A stretch of 58,944 nt of DNA from positions 1-58,944 of the forward strand of contig CALKPY010000107.1 of the NCBI GenBank assembly GCA_937991435.1, written 5' to 3'. The translations under genes were made by a program, and so were the position numbers. Below the pieces are notes generated by a model that did no database searches, had not been told where the DNA came from, and saw only the letters and a list, made by a program, of their open reading frames with translations. Within the stretch, counting starts at the first letter, position 1, and each line of letters opens with the position of its first letter. Below, piece by piece: positions 22,302-31,952 of this stretch. Origin of the DNA: an uncultured Acidimicrobiales bacterium (GTDB lineage Bacteria > Actinomycetota > Acidimicrobiia > Acidimicrobiales > UBA10347).

Positions 22302-23886
22302 TGAGCACCTTCGATGCCTGCCACGAGCGACCTCCGACAAGGTCGGTGTCGCGAGAAATCTCGCGACGCAGCGATCTCACCAGATGCGCAGCGCCAACAC
22401 GAGCCTGCGCTGCGGGCGCCAGCGACACTCGGTCGGGAGTGTTGATGGTGCCATCAAACGGCGCCACCCGGTCTGAGTTCCAGAGCGAATCTCGAGGCGG
22501 ATTGAACAGCACGCTGCCGTCAGCCACCGAGGCAGGAGCACACGCGACGACACACAATCGGTTCTCGGCTGCTCGTTCTGCGAGAGCAAGGTCGACCTGC
22601 CATTGTTCGGTTGGGTGCCACACGACCGCAATGAGATGCACACCCTGTATCGCCGCGAGTCGCGCTGCTTCGGGATAGGCGTGGTCGTCACCAATCAGCA
22701 CAGCCATATCACCCCACGGCGTGGTCAAGGTTCCCACTTCGTCACCGAAAGTCGTCACCTGAGGAAGCCGATCGGTTTGATGCAATTGCATCTGCTCGTG
22801 TACGACTCCGTCGCGAGTTACGACCTGGCCTATATGTGCACCGCCACGCATCGTGGTGGCGACGACCCAAACATTTTCACCAATGTGCTCCGGCGGCGGA
22901 ACCATTTCTGGCAGCACCACGAGCGTGGCTAGACCTTGGGCCACGACCTGGGCTTGTTCGACCGAATGGGCGCAGGCGACCGCCAGGGCCTCGTCAGCAA
23001 CCAAGCGCGGCGTCGATGTCGCTGGACTCGCGAGCGGCGCGTAGATGTCTGGCCTGCGATATCCGAGGCGCTTGTCTATCGGTTTGACGTCGCCGAGGTC
23101 GATGTCAGCTACCACGAGCGATTCGGTCGTGCGACTAGCCCGTGCGACCACAACACCATTTGGGTCAATAATTTGGCTCTCGCCGGCGCCGTCGAGTGCG
23201 TCGGCGGGTACGCCTAATGCTGCACTGAACTGCTCGATCTGCGCCGCGGGAAGCAGAGCCCCGACCTTGTTCGCGGCGACGACGAACACGCCATTTTCAA
23301 CTGCGCGAACCGGAATGTGCAGGTGTGCTTCGTCGAGCGCGAACGAGTTGAGTCCATTAAGAAACAGCCGAGCGCCTCGCACGGCAAAGGTGCGTGGGGT
23401 CTCAAATGTCACGCCATCCATGCACGCAAAGATCCCAACCGCACCGAACCTCGTGCGCACGACAGGGGCTCCACAATCACCCGGGGTCAGGAATGCGCGT
23501 TCGTTACCCATGAGCGTCTGTTTGTCTGCCTCACCAAGAATCGACCCGACGTCATCAAAAAGAAGACTTGTGACCGTGACGCTGTCGGGCCTCGGCACGG
23601 TCACCGTGACAGCGACATGCATGCTGTGCTCACGAGCTCGCTGCGCTATAGCCGCCAGCCACGGTCCGCCAATAGGCACGGCGACTTGGCGACAGTGTTC
23701 GGCGCTGTCGTACACCGACAGGTGATTTGCGAATTCGGGCAGCACCAACAGGTCAACCGATTGGTCTGCCGCTTGGTCGATCAATCGCAGACACGCGGCC
23801 AGGTTCTGTTCCAGGCTTGTGGATCCGACGAACTGGCCGGCGGCGACCCGCAAAGCGTCGGTGGTCATGCGATGAGCCTGGGTCAC
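22291..23886 (-). CDS. Nitrilase-superfamily amidase with two CN-hydrolase domains, the second degenerate
   Basis: This 531-residue protein is about twice the usual length for a carbon-nitrogen hydrolase. Domain 1 (about 10-290) has the full Glu-Lys-Cys triad: LPEF (E51), DKQTL (K122) and FACMDG (C155). Domain 2 (about 295-520) keeps LVVLPEMVPP but shows HQTD where the lysine is expected and LIGDDHAYPE where the cysteine should be, so it is probably inactive. The GTG at 23886 overlaps the IclR stop by 4 bp; an in-frame ATG lies at 23868. Hydrolysis of an amide such as a propionamide or maleamate-type intermediate fits the island. Domain 2 may aid oligomerisation or regulation. Confidence 0.8.
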   Translation of the reverse strand: MTQAHRMTTDALRVAAGQFVGSTSLEQNLAACLRLIDQAADQSVDLLVLPEFANHLSVYDSAEHCRQVAVPIGGPWLAAIAQRAREHSMHVAVTVTVPRPDSVTVTSLLFDDVGSILGEADKQTLMGNERAFLTPGDCGAPVVRTRFGAVGIFACMDGVTFETPRTFAVRGARLFLNGLNSFALDEAHLHIPVRAVENGVFVVAANKVGALLPAAQIEQFSAALGVPADALDGAGESQIIDPNGVVVARASRTTESLVVADIDLGDVKPIDKRLGYRRPDIYAPLASPATSTPRLVADEALAVACAHSVEQAQVVAQGLATLVVLPEMVPPPEHIGENVWVVATTMRGGAHIGQVVTRDGVVHEQMQLHQTDRLPQVTTFGDEVGTLTTPWGDMAVLIGDDHAYPEAARLAAIQGVHLIAVVWHPTEQWQVDLALAERAAENRLCVVACAPASVADGSVLFNPPRDSLWNSDRVAPFDGTINTPDRVSLAPAAQARVGAAHLVRSLRREISRDTDLVGGRSWQASKVLIEG

Positions 23887-24668
23887 GGGCGAGGCGCCAC
23901 GACGGCGCCCATTCGCGCCGAAATCTCATTCGTCGCAGTCACCAGCAGGGCTGCGGCGTGCGCGATGTTGGGCTTGAAGCGCTCGAGGGGCCCACACACG
24001 CTGATCACGGCAGTTGGTCTGTGCATGCGATCGAGAACGGGGGCAGCGACCGACGCCGCTCCCTCTTGCCGCTCACCAAACGAGACTGCGAACCCTTGCT
24101 CTTTGATACGCCGAAGTTCGGACCGAAGCTCATCCTTAGCAACAATGGTCGTCGACGTCATTGACTCCAGAGGCGTATCCCTGATGATTGCTTCGATCTC
24201 ATCGTCGCGAAGATAGGCAAAAAAGGCTTTAGACGATGCTCCGGCGTGCAGCGGAAATGACGATGCGACCTGCACGCTCATCTTGACCTCGCGCTGTGGC
24301 GTCACCTGATCGACATAGACCCGCCGTCCTCCCGATAACACCGACAGTGTTGTGGTTTCGTTGGTGGCCTCGGTCAAACGATGCATCGATGCCAGAGCTA
24401 ACGATCGCACATCGAGCTTGTCGAGATATGCCGAAGCAAGTTGCAAGACGCCCGGCCCGAGCGCATATCGCTGCGTCGCTGGGTCACTTTGAATAAGTCC
24501 CTGTGTTGCGAGCGTGGTGACGATGCGGTGCACGACAGCTTTGGAGATGTCGAGCGCGCGCGAAATTTCGGTGATTCCGAGCGTGCCCGGCGCCTCTGCG
24601 AACAGAAACAATACGGCTCCGGCTCGTTCGATGGTTGCGACGCTTCGAGAGCTTGCGGTCGTAGCCAC
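23883..24668 (-). CDS. IclR-family transcriptional regulator, probable regulator of the island
   Basis: The 261-residue protein has an N-terminal winged helix-turn-helix (GITEISRALDISKAVVHRIV, about 29-50) and a C-terminal IclR effector domain (PLHAGASSKAFFAYL; GFAVSFGERQEGAASVAAPV; ISVCGP). IclR proteins sense small organic acids and repress or activate catabolic operons. The GTG at 24668 with GGAAAGG upstream is preferred over a TTG at 24713. It is the only regulator in the island, and operator copy 6 lies in its own upstream region, suggesting autoregulation. It starts a transcript shared with the nitrilase and the lyase. Confidence 0.85.
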   Translation of the reverse strand: MATTASSRSVATIERAGAVLFLFAEAPGTLGITEISRALDISKAVVHRIVTTLATQGLIQSDPATQRYALGPGVLQLASAYLDKLDVRSLALASMHRLTEATNETTTLSVLSGGRRVYVDQVTPQREVKMSVQVASSFPLHAGASSKAFFAYLRDDEIEAIIRDTPLESMTSTTIVAKDELRSELRRIKEQGFAVSFGERQEGAASVAAPVLDRMHRPTAVISVCGPLERFKPNIAHAAALLVTATNEISARMGAVVAPRP

Positions 24669-24783
24669 GGGCGGCCAGCCTTTCCAGGTCGGTTGCGGAT
24701 CGACGTTCCGCAAGCTGTATCACTTTAGCTCGCAGGATTTCGGGGGTTGCTCGCCGCTCGCCGGTCGGCAAGACTGCAGCCAT

Positions 24784-24820
24784 GTTCCACTGGGGGAAAC
24801 GCTGTTTCGTTTTTGATGAC
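24784..24820. promoter_or_regulatory. Operator copy 6, between the IclR gene and the CoA-transferase operon
   Basis: GTTCCACTGGGGGAAAC (24784-24800) is followed after 3 bp by GTTTCGTTTTTGATGAC (24804-24820). The 20-bp spacing and the half-sites match the other copies, although this one is more degenerate, as is common at autoregulated promoters. Confidence 0.65.
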
Positions 24821-24846
24821 TATGCAGGCGTGATTCGAGCCATGTC

Positions 24847-26049
24847 ATGACCGAGCCCACGAGCGGGCCACTGGCAGGCCTTCGGGTACTCGATGCGTCG
24901 ACGGTACTTGCGGGCCCTTTCGCGTGTCAGGTCCTCGGCGACTATGGCGCTGAAGTGATCAAGATCGAGCACCCAACGAGGGGTGACAATCTCCGCGGCC
25001 ACGGTTCGCAAAAAGATGGCCAGGGCCTGTGGTGGAAGATGGTCGGCCGCAACAAGAGGTGCCTCGGGCTCTATCTCGGCGATCCCGCAGGTGCGGCAAT
25101 CTTCGCCGAACTTGCGGCTACGGCCGACGTCATCGTCGAGAACTTCCGTCCAGGCACCTTCGAGCGCTGGGGACTCGACTACGAGAGCTTGTCAGCACAG
25201 AACCCTGGCCTGGTGCTGTGTCGCATCACCGGATTTGGTCAAGACGGACCGTATGCATCAAGACCCGCCTTTGGAACGTTGATCGAAGCAATGAGTGGCT
25301 TCGCTCACATGACCGGCCCCGCCGACGGTCCACCGACGCTGCCACCGTTCGGGCTTGCAGACTCTGTCGCTGGCTTGAGCGCCGTGTCAGCCATCATGAT
25401 GGCGCTGCACCACCGATCGCAGACGGGCACCGGGCAGATCATCGATCAGAGCATTCTCGAACCTCTTACGACGATGATGGGGCCCCACATCGTGAACTAC
25501 GACCAGACCGGGGCTATCGCCAAACGGTCGGGCAACCGGTCATCGAACAACGCCCCACGCAACACCTATCTCACCGCAGACCAAAAGTGGGTTGCCGTGT
25601 CGTCGAGCGCCGATGCTGTCGCCCGACGCACCATGGTGCTGGTCGAACGACCGGGTCTTGCCGACGAACCATGGTTCGCTAGCGGTTCTGGGCGCGCTGC
25701 ACACAGCGAGATCATCGACGAGGCGGTTTCCAGCTGGATCGGGGCACGCGACTTCGACGATGTCGTAGCTGCCTTTGAAAAAGCCGATGTGGCCCTGGCT
25801 CCGATCTACGACGTCGAGGCCTACCTCGGCGACCCGCAGGTGCAGTTCAGACGGGCGGTTGTCACGGTCGACGACGAGCGACTCGGACCAATACGCATGC
25901 AGAACATGTTGTTCGACATGTCAGAAACACCCGGCGAGGTCCGATTCGCAGGACGCGATCTCGGCGCCGACACCGATTCCATTCTCACCGAGCTTGGACT
26001 CGACGCTGATCGCATCGACCAGCTACGCAACGTCGGAGTAATTGCATGA
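24847..26049 (+). CDS. CaiB/BaiF-type (family III) CoA-transferase
   Basis: The 400-residue protein opens GPLAGLRVLDASTVLAGPFA and has EVIKIEHP, ENFRPGTFERWGLD and the conserved aspartate region FGLADSVAG. Family III transferases move CoA between carboxylic acids through an aspartyl-CoA thioester intermediate. It leads a six-gene operon whose five junctions all overlap by exactly 4 bp, and operator copy 6 precedes it. It should activate a carboxylic-acid intermediate of the pathway. Confidence 0.9.
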   Translation: MTEPTSGPLAGLRVLDASTVLAGPFACQVLGDYGAEVIKIEHPTRGDNLRGHGSQKDGQGLWWKMVGRNKRCLGLYLGDPAGAAIFAELAATADVIVENFRPGTFERWGLDYESLSAQNPGLVLCRITGFGQDGPYASRPAFGTLIEAMSGFAHMTGPADGPPTLPPFGLADSVAGLSAVSAIMMALHHRSQTGTGQIIDQSILEPLTTMMGPHIVNYDQTGAIAKRSGNRSSNNAPRNTYLTADQKWVAVSSSADAVARRTMVLVERPGLADEPWFASGSGRAAHSEIIDEAVSSWIGARDFDDVVAAFEKADVALAPIYDVEAYLGDPQVQFRRAVVTVDDERLGPIRMQNMLFDMSETPGEVRFAGRDLGADTDSILTELGLDADRIDQLRNVGVIA

Positions 26050-26855
26050 GTAACACCGCAGAACTCGTAAAACTGCTTACCCAGGCCACCGTCTACGACC
26101 TCGGCCGACCAATGCACAACGGTATGGCGCAATCGCCGAATCACCCGACGTTCAGACATTGCCTCGACCGGCGCCACGGCGACAAGGTCCGGGTCGACGG
26201 CGGATCAGCAGCCGCCGACCTCTTGACGCTCGGGTGTCACGTCGGCACCCATGTCGACGCGTTGGCCCATGTCAGCCACAACGGCCAGTTACACGGAGGC
26301 GTCGACGCTCAAGAAGCCCAAAACGGTGGACGGTTCGAGGTCCTCGGTATTCATGAACTACCGCCATTTGTCGGTCGAGGAGTTCTACTTGACATTCCCG
26401 CGGTGCTCGGCATCGAATGCTGCGAACCCGGGTATGAAATAACCGTTGGCGACCTCGAGCTCGCAACCTCTGAGCAACAAACTCCCGTGCGGCCCGGCGA
26501 CGCCGTTCTGATACGCAGCGGTTGGGGCGTACATGTTGATGACCCGGACCAGTATCGGGGAACCGGGACTGGCGTGCCCGGCGTTGGTGCACCTGGGGCG
26601 CAGTGGCTCGCCGATAAACAGGTTGCTCTCGCGGGAGCCGACACGATTGCGTTTGAGTGTCTGGCACCTGGAGCCGGACATGCCGTACTCCCCGCCCACC
26701 GCATCTTGCTCGTAGAACACGGCATCAACATCATCGAGGCAATCGAACTCGAAGCGCTCGCAGCAGCGCAGGCTCACGAGTTCGTGTTCGTACTCGGCCA
26801 CTTGAACATCCACGGTGCTACTGGCGCCCCCGCACGACCATTGGCGATCGCATGA
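26046..26855 (+). CDS. Cyclase-family metal hydrolase (kynurenine formamidase / isatin hydrolase-like)
   Basis: The 269-residue protein carries the family metal motif GCHVGTHVDALAH (consensus H-x-GTH-x-D-x2-x-H) plus IRSGWG and a late LPAHRILLVEHGI. Proteins of this fold hydrolyse formamides or open five-membered lactams; isatin hydrolase uses manganese. The usual proline of the motif is replaced by alanine-leucine, a modest change. It is coupled by ATGA to the genes on both sides. Opening of a pyrrolinone or maleimide ring is an attractive role here, by inference. Confidence 0.82.
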   Translation: MSNTAELVKLLTQATVYDLGRPMHNGMAQSPNHPTFRHCLDRRHGDKVRVDGGSAAADLLTLGCHVGTHVDALAHVSHNGQLHGGVDAQEAQNGGRFEVLGIHELPPFVGRGVLLDIPAVLGIECCEPGYEITVGDLELATSEQQTPVRPGDAVLIRSGWGVHVDDPDQYRGTGTGVPGVGAPGAQWLADKQVALAGADTIAFECLAPGAGHAVLPAHRILLVEHGINIIEAIELEALAAAQAHEFVFVLGHLNIHGATGAPARPLAIA

Positions 26856-28252
26856 CCACAGTGATTCAACAACTCGCACAGCTCGGCGCCGGTCCTGTCC
26901 CAGCCGACGTTCGCCAAGGTATTCCGTCACGGCTTGTCGACATTGTCGGCATAGCGGTGCGAGCGACACAGCTCGACACCAGTCAAGCCGCCTTGGGCTT
27001 CATCTCCGACCAAGCGTCGGGCCCCCAAGCGACAGCGGTCGGCAGCAGTATCAAGGTCGCAGCTCCCGAGGCCGCGTTTGCCAATGGCGTGCTCGCACAC
27101 TCGTTGGATTATGACGACACGCATCTTCCGTCAATTCTGCACCCGAGCGCGTCGGTTGTTCCTGCCGCGATGGCGACTGCCGAGTTGGTCAACGCTTCCG
27201 GAAGCGACCTCGTCGACGCGATCGCCATCGGACTCGAAATAGCGGTACGCCTGGGCATGGGAGGGTTCGACGAAACCGCCCGGCAGTCGATCTATTTCGA
27301 ACGCGGCCAACACGCCACATCGATCTGCGGAGCAATCGGATCAGCCGCCGCAGCAGCACGTTTACTCAACGGCTCTGCAGAGCTCATCGGACATGCCATG
27401 GGCATCGCGTGCAGCATGGGAAGTGGAATCATCGAAGCCAATCGCTCCGGGGGCACAGTCAAACGCATGCATTGCGGTTGGGCTGCCCGCGCCGGGGTTA
27501 CTGCCGCCCAACTGGCGGCCCGCGGTATTACCGGGCCACCGACAGCGATCGAAGGGCGCTTTGGATTCTTTCAGGCCTATTTGGGCGACCTGGGTGATGT
27601 CGACGCAACCCTGCGCGACCTCGGCAGAGACTGGCAGGCGGCGTCAATCTTCTACAAGCCGTACCCCGCCAACCACTTCACCCATACAAGCATCGATGCT
27701 GCGCTCGATCTGCGAGCCGAGGGGCTTCGCGCCGAACACGTCGCTCACGCTGTTCTCCGAGTGGCTCCACCTACGGTTCGAACGATCGGCGATCCGATCG
27801 AATCGAAACGACTGCCAGAAACTGGTTACCAGGCCCAATTCAGTGGGCCGTTCACCGTCAGCGCGGCGCTGTTAGCGGGCAGCGGGCTGGGCCTCGGACT
27901 GTCTGACTTCACCGACGAGCGTGCCGTCGACCCCGCGCACCGGGCGCTTATGCAACGCATCGACGTCGAGGCTGATCCGTCGCTGCTCGACATCTACCCG
28001 TACCAATTCCCTTGTCGGCTCACGGTCGAAACTACCGATGGCAATGTTTTGACACGCGAAGTACTCGCCAACCGGGGCGGCACCGAACGACCACTGACCG
28101 AGCAAGAACTGGCGACAAAGTTCTCCGACAATGTCGAAGGGCTGGTGCCAATTGTCGCCCGTGATCGTTTCACCGAGCAGGCCAACATGCTCGACGACGT
28201 CGACAACATCACTGACCTGCTCGCTCCGTTCCAAGGAATCGCCCAACCATGA
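26852..28252 (+). CDS. MmgE/PrpD family protein
   Basis: The 466-residue protein has the MmgE/PrpD layout: helical N-terminal domain (FANGVLAHSLDYDDTHLPS), GIACSMGSGI, VKRMHCGWAARAGV, and KPYPANHFTHTSIDAAL in the middle. PrpD dehydrates 2-methylcitrate; relatives include iminodisuccinate epimerase and aconitate isomerases and decarboxylases. The ATG at 26852 overlaps the upstream stop by ATGA; any earlier start would read through the cyclase gene. In this context it may hydrate or dehydrate an alkyl-substituted diacid, feeding the isocitrate-lyase-type protein at 21429. Confidence 0.85.
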   Translation: MTTVIQQLAQLGAGPVPADVRQGIPSRLVDIVGIAVRATQLDTSQAALGFISDQASGPQATAVGSSIKVAAPEAAFANGVLAHSLDYDDTHLPSILHPSASVVPAAMATAELVNASGSDLVDAIAIGLEIAVRLGMGGFDETARQSIYFERGQHATSICGAIGSAAAAARLLNGSAELIGHAMGIACSMGSGIIEANRSGGTVKRMHCGWAARAGVTAAQLAARGITGPPTAIEGRFGFFQAYLGDLGDVDATLRDLGRDWQAASIFYKPYPANHFTHTSIDAALDLRAEGLRAEHVAHAVLRVAPPTVRTIGDPIESKRLPETGYQAQFSGPFTVSAALLAGSGLGLGLSDFTDERAVDPAHRALMQRIDVEADPSLLDIYPYQFPCRLTVETTDGNVLTREVLANRGGTERPLTEQELATKFSDNVEGLVPIVARDRFTEQANMLDDVDNITDLLAPFQGIAQP

Positions 28253-29910
28253 ACACCAGCTCTGCTCTTGACTCGGTGACGCTCGCTGTTCTACAGGGGC
28301 GTCTAGAACAACTCGTTGATGAGATGGACGCCACGTTGTTTCGCAGCGCGTTCAACCCGATCATCGCCGAAGCCCACGACGCTTCCCATGGCATCTACGA
28401 AAAAGAAACTGGCGCCACACTCGCGCAAGGTTCGTGCGGATTGCCCGTGTTTGTCGGATCTATGTCGGGGGCGGTCGCCCTCATTATCGACCGAGCAGCG
28501 CAAGAGGGCGGGCCGAACCCGGGTGATATCTGGGTCTTCAACGATCCGTATCGCGGCGGCACCCACCTCAATGACATGAAGCTCGTTCAGCCGTATTTTC
28601 ACAACGGCGAACTCTTCTGCTGGCTGTCATCAGTCGGCCACTACACCGATGTCGGCGGCGCGGTACCGGGCAACTACAACCCTGCCGCGACCGAAAGCGC
28701 CCAGGAAGGGGTATTGATCCCGCCGATGAAGTTGCGCGACCGGGGTGTGCTTCGTACCGACGTGGTCGACTTGATCTGCGCAATAAGCCGCGTGCCCACC
28801 AACGCCTACGGAGATCTCTACGGGCAACTCAACGCACTCGATCTCGGCGAACGGCGATTTGGCGACTTGCTGGCTGAATACACCGGCCCCGTGGTGGCCG
28901 CGGCATTCGCCGAGCTCACCAGCCGAGCCGATTCGTTGATGCGGGCGAACATCGCGGCTCTTCCCGACGGGACTCACAGCGTCGAGGACTACCTCGACAA
29001 CGACGGATCGGTCGATGCTCCAATCACCGTTGCACTCGATCTCACGATCGACGGCGACCAATTGACCCTCGACTTCTCCCGCAGCGCCGCAGCTGTCGCA
29101 GGCCCTGTCAACATCTCACGCAGTACCGCCGTCGCCGCGTGTTACGTCGCCCTCAAACACATCTTCCGAGACGTGCCAGCAAACGGCGGCTGTCTACAAC
29201 CGGTCGACGTCATCATCGCCGACGACTCACTTCTCGATGCCACATGGCCGCGGCCAGTCGCCGGTTACACCGAAACGATCTTGCGCATTATGGATCTGAT
29301 CTTCGCTGCCTTGGCCCAGGCCGACCCGTCAATCAGCAATGGCGCGTCGTACGGCACCATCAACGCCTTGTCTATTGCTGGCAAACGCGAATCGGGCGAA
29401 CAGTTCGTCATGTTTACGTTCTACGGGGGCGGCCTCGGCGGAAGCCCACAGAGCGACGGGTTGGCCCACGGCAACGCGCCATTGTCAACAGCCACCATCC
29501 CGCCGGTCGAGATTCTCGAAGCTAATTACCCCGTGCGCTATACCCGATGGGCCCTGCGCCCTGACTCAGGAGGTTCCGGCAAACATCGTGGCGGCCTTGG
29601 AGCGGAGTACGAGATTGAGTTGTTGGCGCCCGGGGCCGAAGTGTTTGCTTTTGGCGACAGAGGCAGATTCGCTCCACCCGGCTTGGCAGGTGGGGGGCCA
29701 GCTGCCATGAACGAGCTGCGCTTCATCGTCGACGGCGAACAGGTCACGCCACCGCTGACGTCAAAGGTCGTCGGGGTAGCCCTCACAACAGGCGACAAGG
29801 TGTGCATTTCATCGCCAGGCGGAGGCGGCTATGGCGATCCGAATGGCCGCGACAGCGCGTCGATTGCCCGCGACCTGCGATTGGGCTACGTGACAGGCCC
29901 CACACGATGA
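28249..29910 (+). CDS. hyuB: Hydantoinase B / oxoprolinase subunit B
   Basis: The 553-residue protein matches HyuB: TLFRSAFNPIIAEAHDAS, GDIWVFNDPYRGGTHLNDM, a histidine-containing SSVGHYTDVGG, and GGGLGGSPQSDG. With HyuA it forms ATP-dependent enzymes that open 5-oxoproline or N-methylhydantoin rings, and related acetone or acetophenone carboxylases share the fold. It overlaps both neighbours by 4 bp, with hyuA immediately downstream in the usual partnership though the order here is B then A. A five-membered lactam substrate would suit a bilin fragment. Confidence 0.88.
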   Translation: MNTSSALDSVTLAVLQGRLEQLVDEMDATLFRSAFNPIIAEAHDASHGIYEKETGATLAQGSCGLPVFVGSMSGAVALIIDRAAQEGGPNPGDIWVFNDPYRGGTHLNDMKLVQPYFHNGELFCWLSSVGHYTDVGGAVPGNYNPAATESAQEGVLIPPMKLRDRGVLRTDVVDLICAISRVPTNAYGDLYGQLNALDLGERRFGDLLAEYTGPVVAAAFAELTSRADSLMRANIAALPDGTHSVEDYLDNDGSVDAPITVALDLTIDGDQLTLDFSRSAAAVAGPVNISRSTAVAACYVALKHIFRDVPANGGCLQPVDVIIADDSLLDATWPRPVAGYTETILRIMDLIFAALAQADPSISNGASYGTINALSIAGKRESGEQFVMFTFYGGGLGGSPQSDGLAHGNAPLSTATIPPVEILEANYPVRYTRWALRPDSGGSGKHRGGLGAEYEIELLAPGAEVFAFGDRGRFAPPGLAGGGPAAMNELRFIVDGEQVTPPLTSKVVGVALTTGDKVCISSPGGGGYGDPNGRDSASIARDLRLGYVTGPTR

Positions 29911-31952
29911 CCGGTCAACGAGTGATTGGTATTGACGTCGGTGGAACCTTTACCGACGTCTTTTGCATCGACGAGGTCACGGGTGACTTCTCTGTCGCAA
30001 AAGTTCCGTCGACGCGCGGTGACGAAGCCAGCGGGTTCATGCGCGGTGTGTCGTCGGTCGTGTCCGCCTTTACGCAAGCCTCTGCGGTGGTGCATGGAAC
30101 AACCGTCGGCACCAATGCCCTACTCGAACGCAAGGGTGCCCGAACCGGTCTCATCACCACTCAAGGGTTCGCCGACGTGCTCGAGATGCGTCGTCGCGAC
30201 CGGCCGAATACGTGGGGACTTTGGGGAGACTTTGTACCGGTAGTCGATCGCGATCTGCGGCTCGAAGTCAACGAGCGGGTCGGCGCCGATGGATCGATCG
30301 TGACCCCAGTCGATGTCGACGAGGTCGTTCGCCAGGCGCACGCGCTGCTTGATGCAGGCGTCGAAGCATGTTGTGTGGCGTTTATCAACGCCTATGCCAA
30401 CGATGCCAACGAACGAATTGCCGTCGAGGCGGTTCGCTCCATCTGGCCCAACAGCCACGTCACCAGTGCCGTCGAGCTGCTTCCCGAAGTGCGTGAGTTT
30501 GAACGCACCTCGACCGCCGCTCTCAACGCATACCTGCAACCGGTCGTCGGTAATTATCTGGAACAGCTCGAAGTTGCACTTGCCGACGGTTCATTCGGCG
30601 GAAGCTTCTTCATTGTTCAGTCCAACGGTGGCGTGATGACGTCGTCAGCGGCACGTTCCTTGCCGATTCGAACGGCCCTCAGCGGACCAGCAGCAGGTGT
30701 GATCGCGAGTGCTCATATCGCTGGCGCCGCAGGCTTTAACAACGTGATCACGTGCGACATGGGCGGAACCAGCTTCGATGTCGCCGTTATCGCCGGCGGA
30801 GAGGTCGTGACAGGCTCACAAACAGCTGTCGATTTCGGCCTTGTCATTCGCACGCCGATGATCGAAATCTCTACGATCGGGGCGGGCGGCGGCTCGATTG
30901 CCTGGGTCGATGCGGGCGGGATCTTGCGAATAGGCCCCGAGTCAGCAGGCTCCGTCCCCGGACCGGCGTGCTATGCCCGTGGCAACGACCGGCCGACGGT
31001 CACCGACGCACATCTTGTACTGGGGCGTCTCAACGCAGCCGTTCCAATCGGTGGGCTCGAAAAGCTCGACCTTGCAGCAGCACGCAGCGCGATATTCGAA
31101 CACGTGGGGGCGCCGCTGAATCTTTCGCCAGAAGCGGCCGCCGAGGCGGTTCTCAAGGTGGCCACAAGCCGTATGGCCGGTGCGTTGCGCATCGTGTCCA
31201 TCGAGCGCGGACATGACCCGTCAGAGTTCGTGGCCATGCCGTTCGGTGGCGCCGGGGCGTTGCATGCATGCGGACTACTCGCCGATGTCGGCCTGTCGGC
31301 TGCGCTCGTGCCACGGTATCCCGGCGTCACCAGCGCACTCGGATGCACCATTGCCGACGCTCGCCACGACGTTGTGCAGACATGCAACATCGGTGTCGCC
31401 GACCTGTCTGATCCAGCGCAGGTCACCCGGCTACAGGCACGTCTCGCAGCTACCGAAGCCGATGTTCGGGTGTTCTTGAGCGACTCGGGCCTTGAGTATG
31501 GAGAGGTGACGGTGCAGCACGAGTTCGATATGTCGTACGTCGGGCAGACGCACATGGTTCAGGTCGCGGTCGACGACGTCTCACTCCTCACCGAGTCTCG
31601 GGTGCAGGCCCTTTTCGATGCGCAGTACTTGGCGACCTATGGGCGAGTTCTCGACAACATCGCCGTGCGTATTTTGTCAGCGCGAACGTCGATCGTTGGC
31701 ACCCGACCCAAGATCGATCCCGTCGTGTTTGCTCCAACGTCTTCCGTTGTGCCTGAGCATCAGATTCGTCAGGTGTTCTTCGACGGACAGTGGCACGACA
31801 CGCCCATATTCGACAGGCTCGCCCTACCGGTCGACTGGTCTATCGACGGACCCGCCATTCTGGAGCAAGCCGACGCCACGATTGTTGTCGAGCCTGGATT
31901 CACAGCGACGGTCGATGGGCAAGGCAATCTGATCATTCGGGCGCTGACGTGA
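29907..31952 (+). CDS. hyuA: Hydantoinase A / oxoprolinase subunit A, ATP-dependent
   Basis: The 681-residue protein begins RVIGIDVGGTFTDVFC, the ASKHA ATP-binding signature, followed by HGTTVGTNALLERKGA, CDMGGTSFDVAV and GAGGGSIAWVD. It should activate the lactam carbonyl by phosphorylation while HyuB completes hydrolysis. The ATG at 29907 gives an ATGA overlap; an earlier ATG at 29802 would run inside hyuB. It is coupled to an isochorismatase-fold hydrolase downstream. Confidence 0.9.
   Translation: MTGQRVIGIDVGGTFTDVFCIDEVTGDFSVAKVPSTRGDEASGFMRGVSSVVSAFTQASAVVHGTTVGTNALLERKGARTGLITTQGFADVLEMRRRDRPNTWGLWGDFVPVVDRDLRLEVNERVGADGSIVTPVDVDEVVRQAHALLDAGVEACCVAFINAYANDANERIAVEAVRSIWPNSHVTSAVELLPEVREFERTSTAALNAYLQPVVGNYLEQLEVALADGSFGGSFFIVQSNGGVMTSSAARSLPIRTALSGPAAGVIASAHIAGAAGFNNVITCDMGGTSFDVAVIAGGEVVTGSQTAVDFGLVIRTPMIEISTIGAGGGSIAWVDAGGILRIGPESAGSVPGPACYARGNDRPTVTDAHLVLGRLNAAVPIGGLEKLDLAAARSAIFEHVGAPLNLSPEAAAEAVLKVATSRMAGALRIVSIERGHDPSEFVAMPFGGAGALHACGLLADVGLSAALVPRYPGVTSALGCTIADARHDVVQTCNIGVADLSDPAQVTRLQARLAATEADVRVFLSDSGLEYGEVTVQHEFDMSYVGQTHMVQVAVDDVSLLTESRVQALFDAQYLATYGRVLDNIAVRILSARTSIVGTRPKIDPVVFAPTSSVVPEHQIRQVFFDGQWHDTPIFDRLALPVDWSIDGPAILEQADATIVVEPGFTATVDGQGNLIIRALT

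Noticed and set aside
24704-24721. GTTCCG half-site at the upstream (TTG) start of the IclR gene
   Set aside because: The opposite half does not match and there is no second element 20 bp away; the better site is at 24784.
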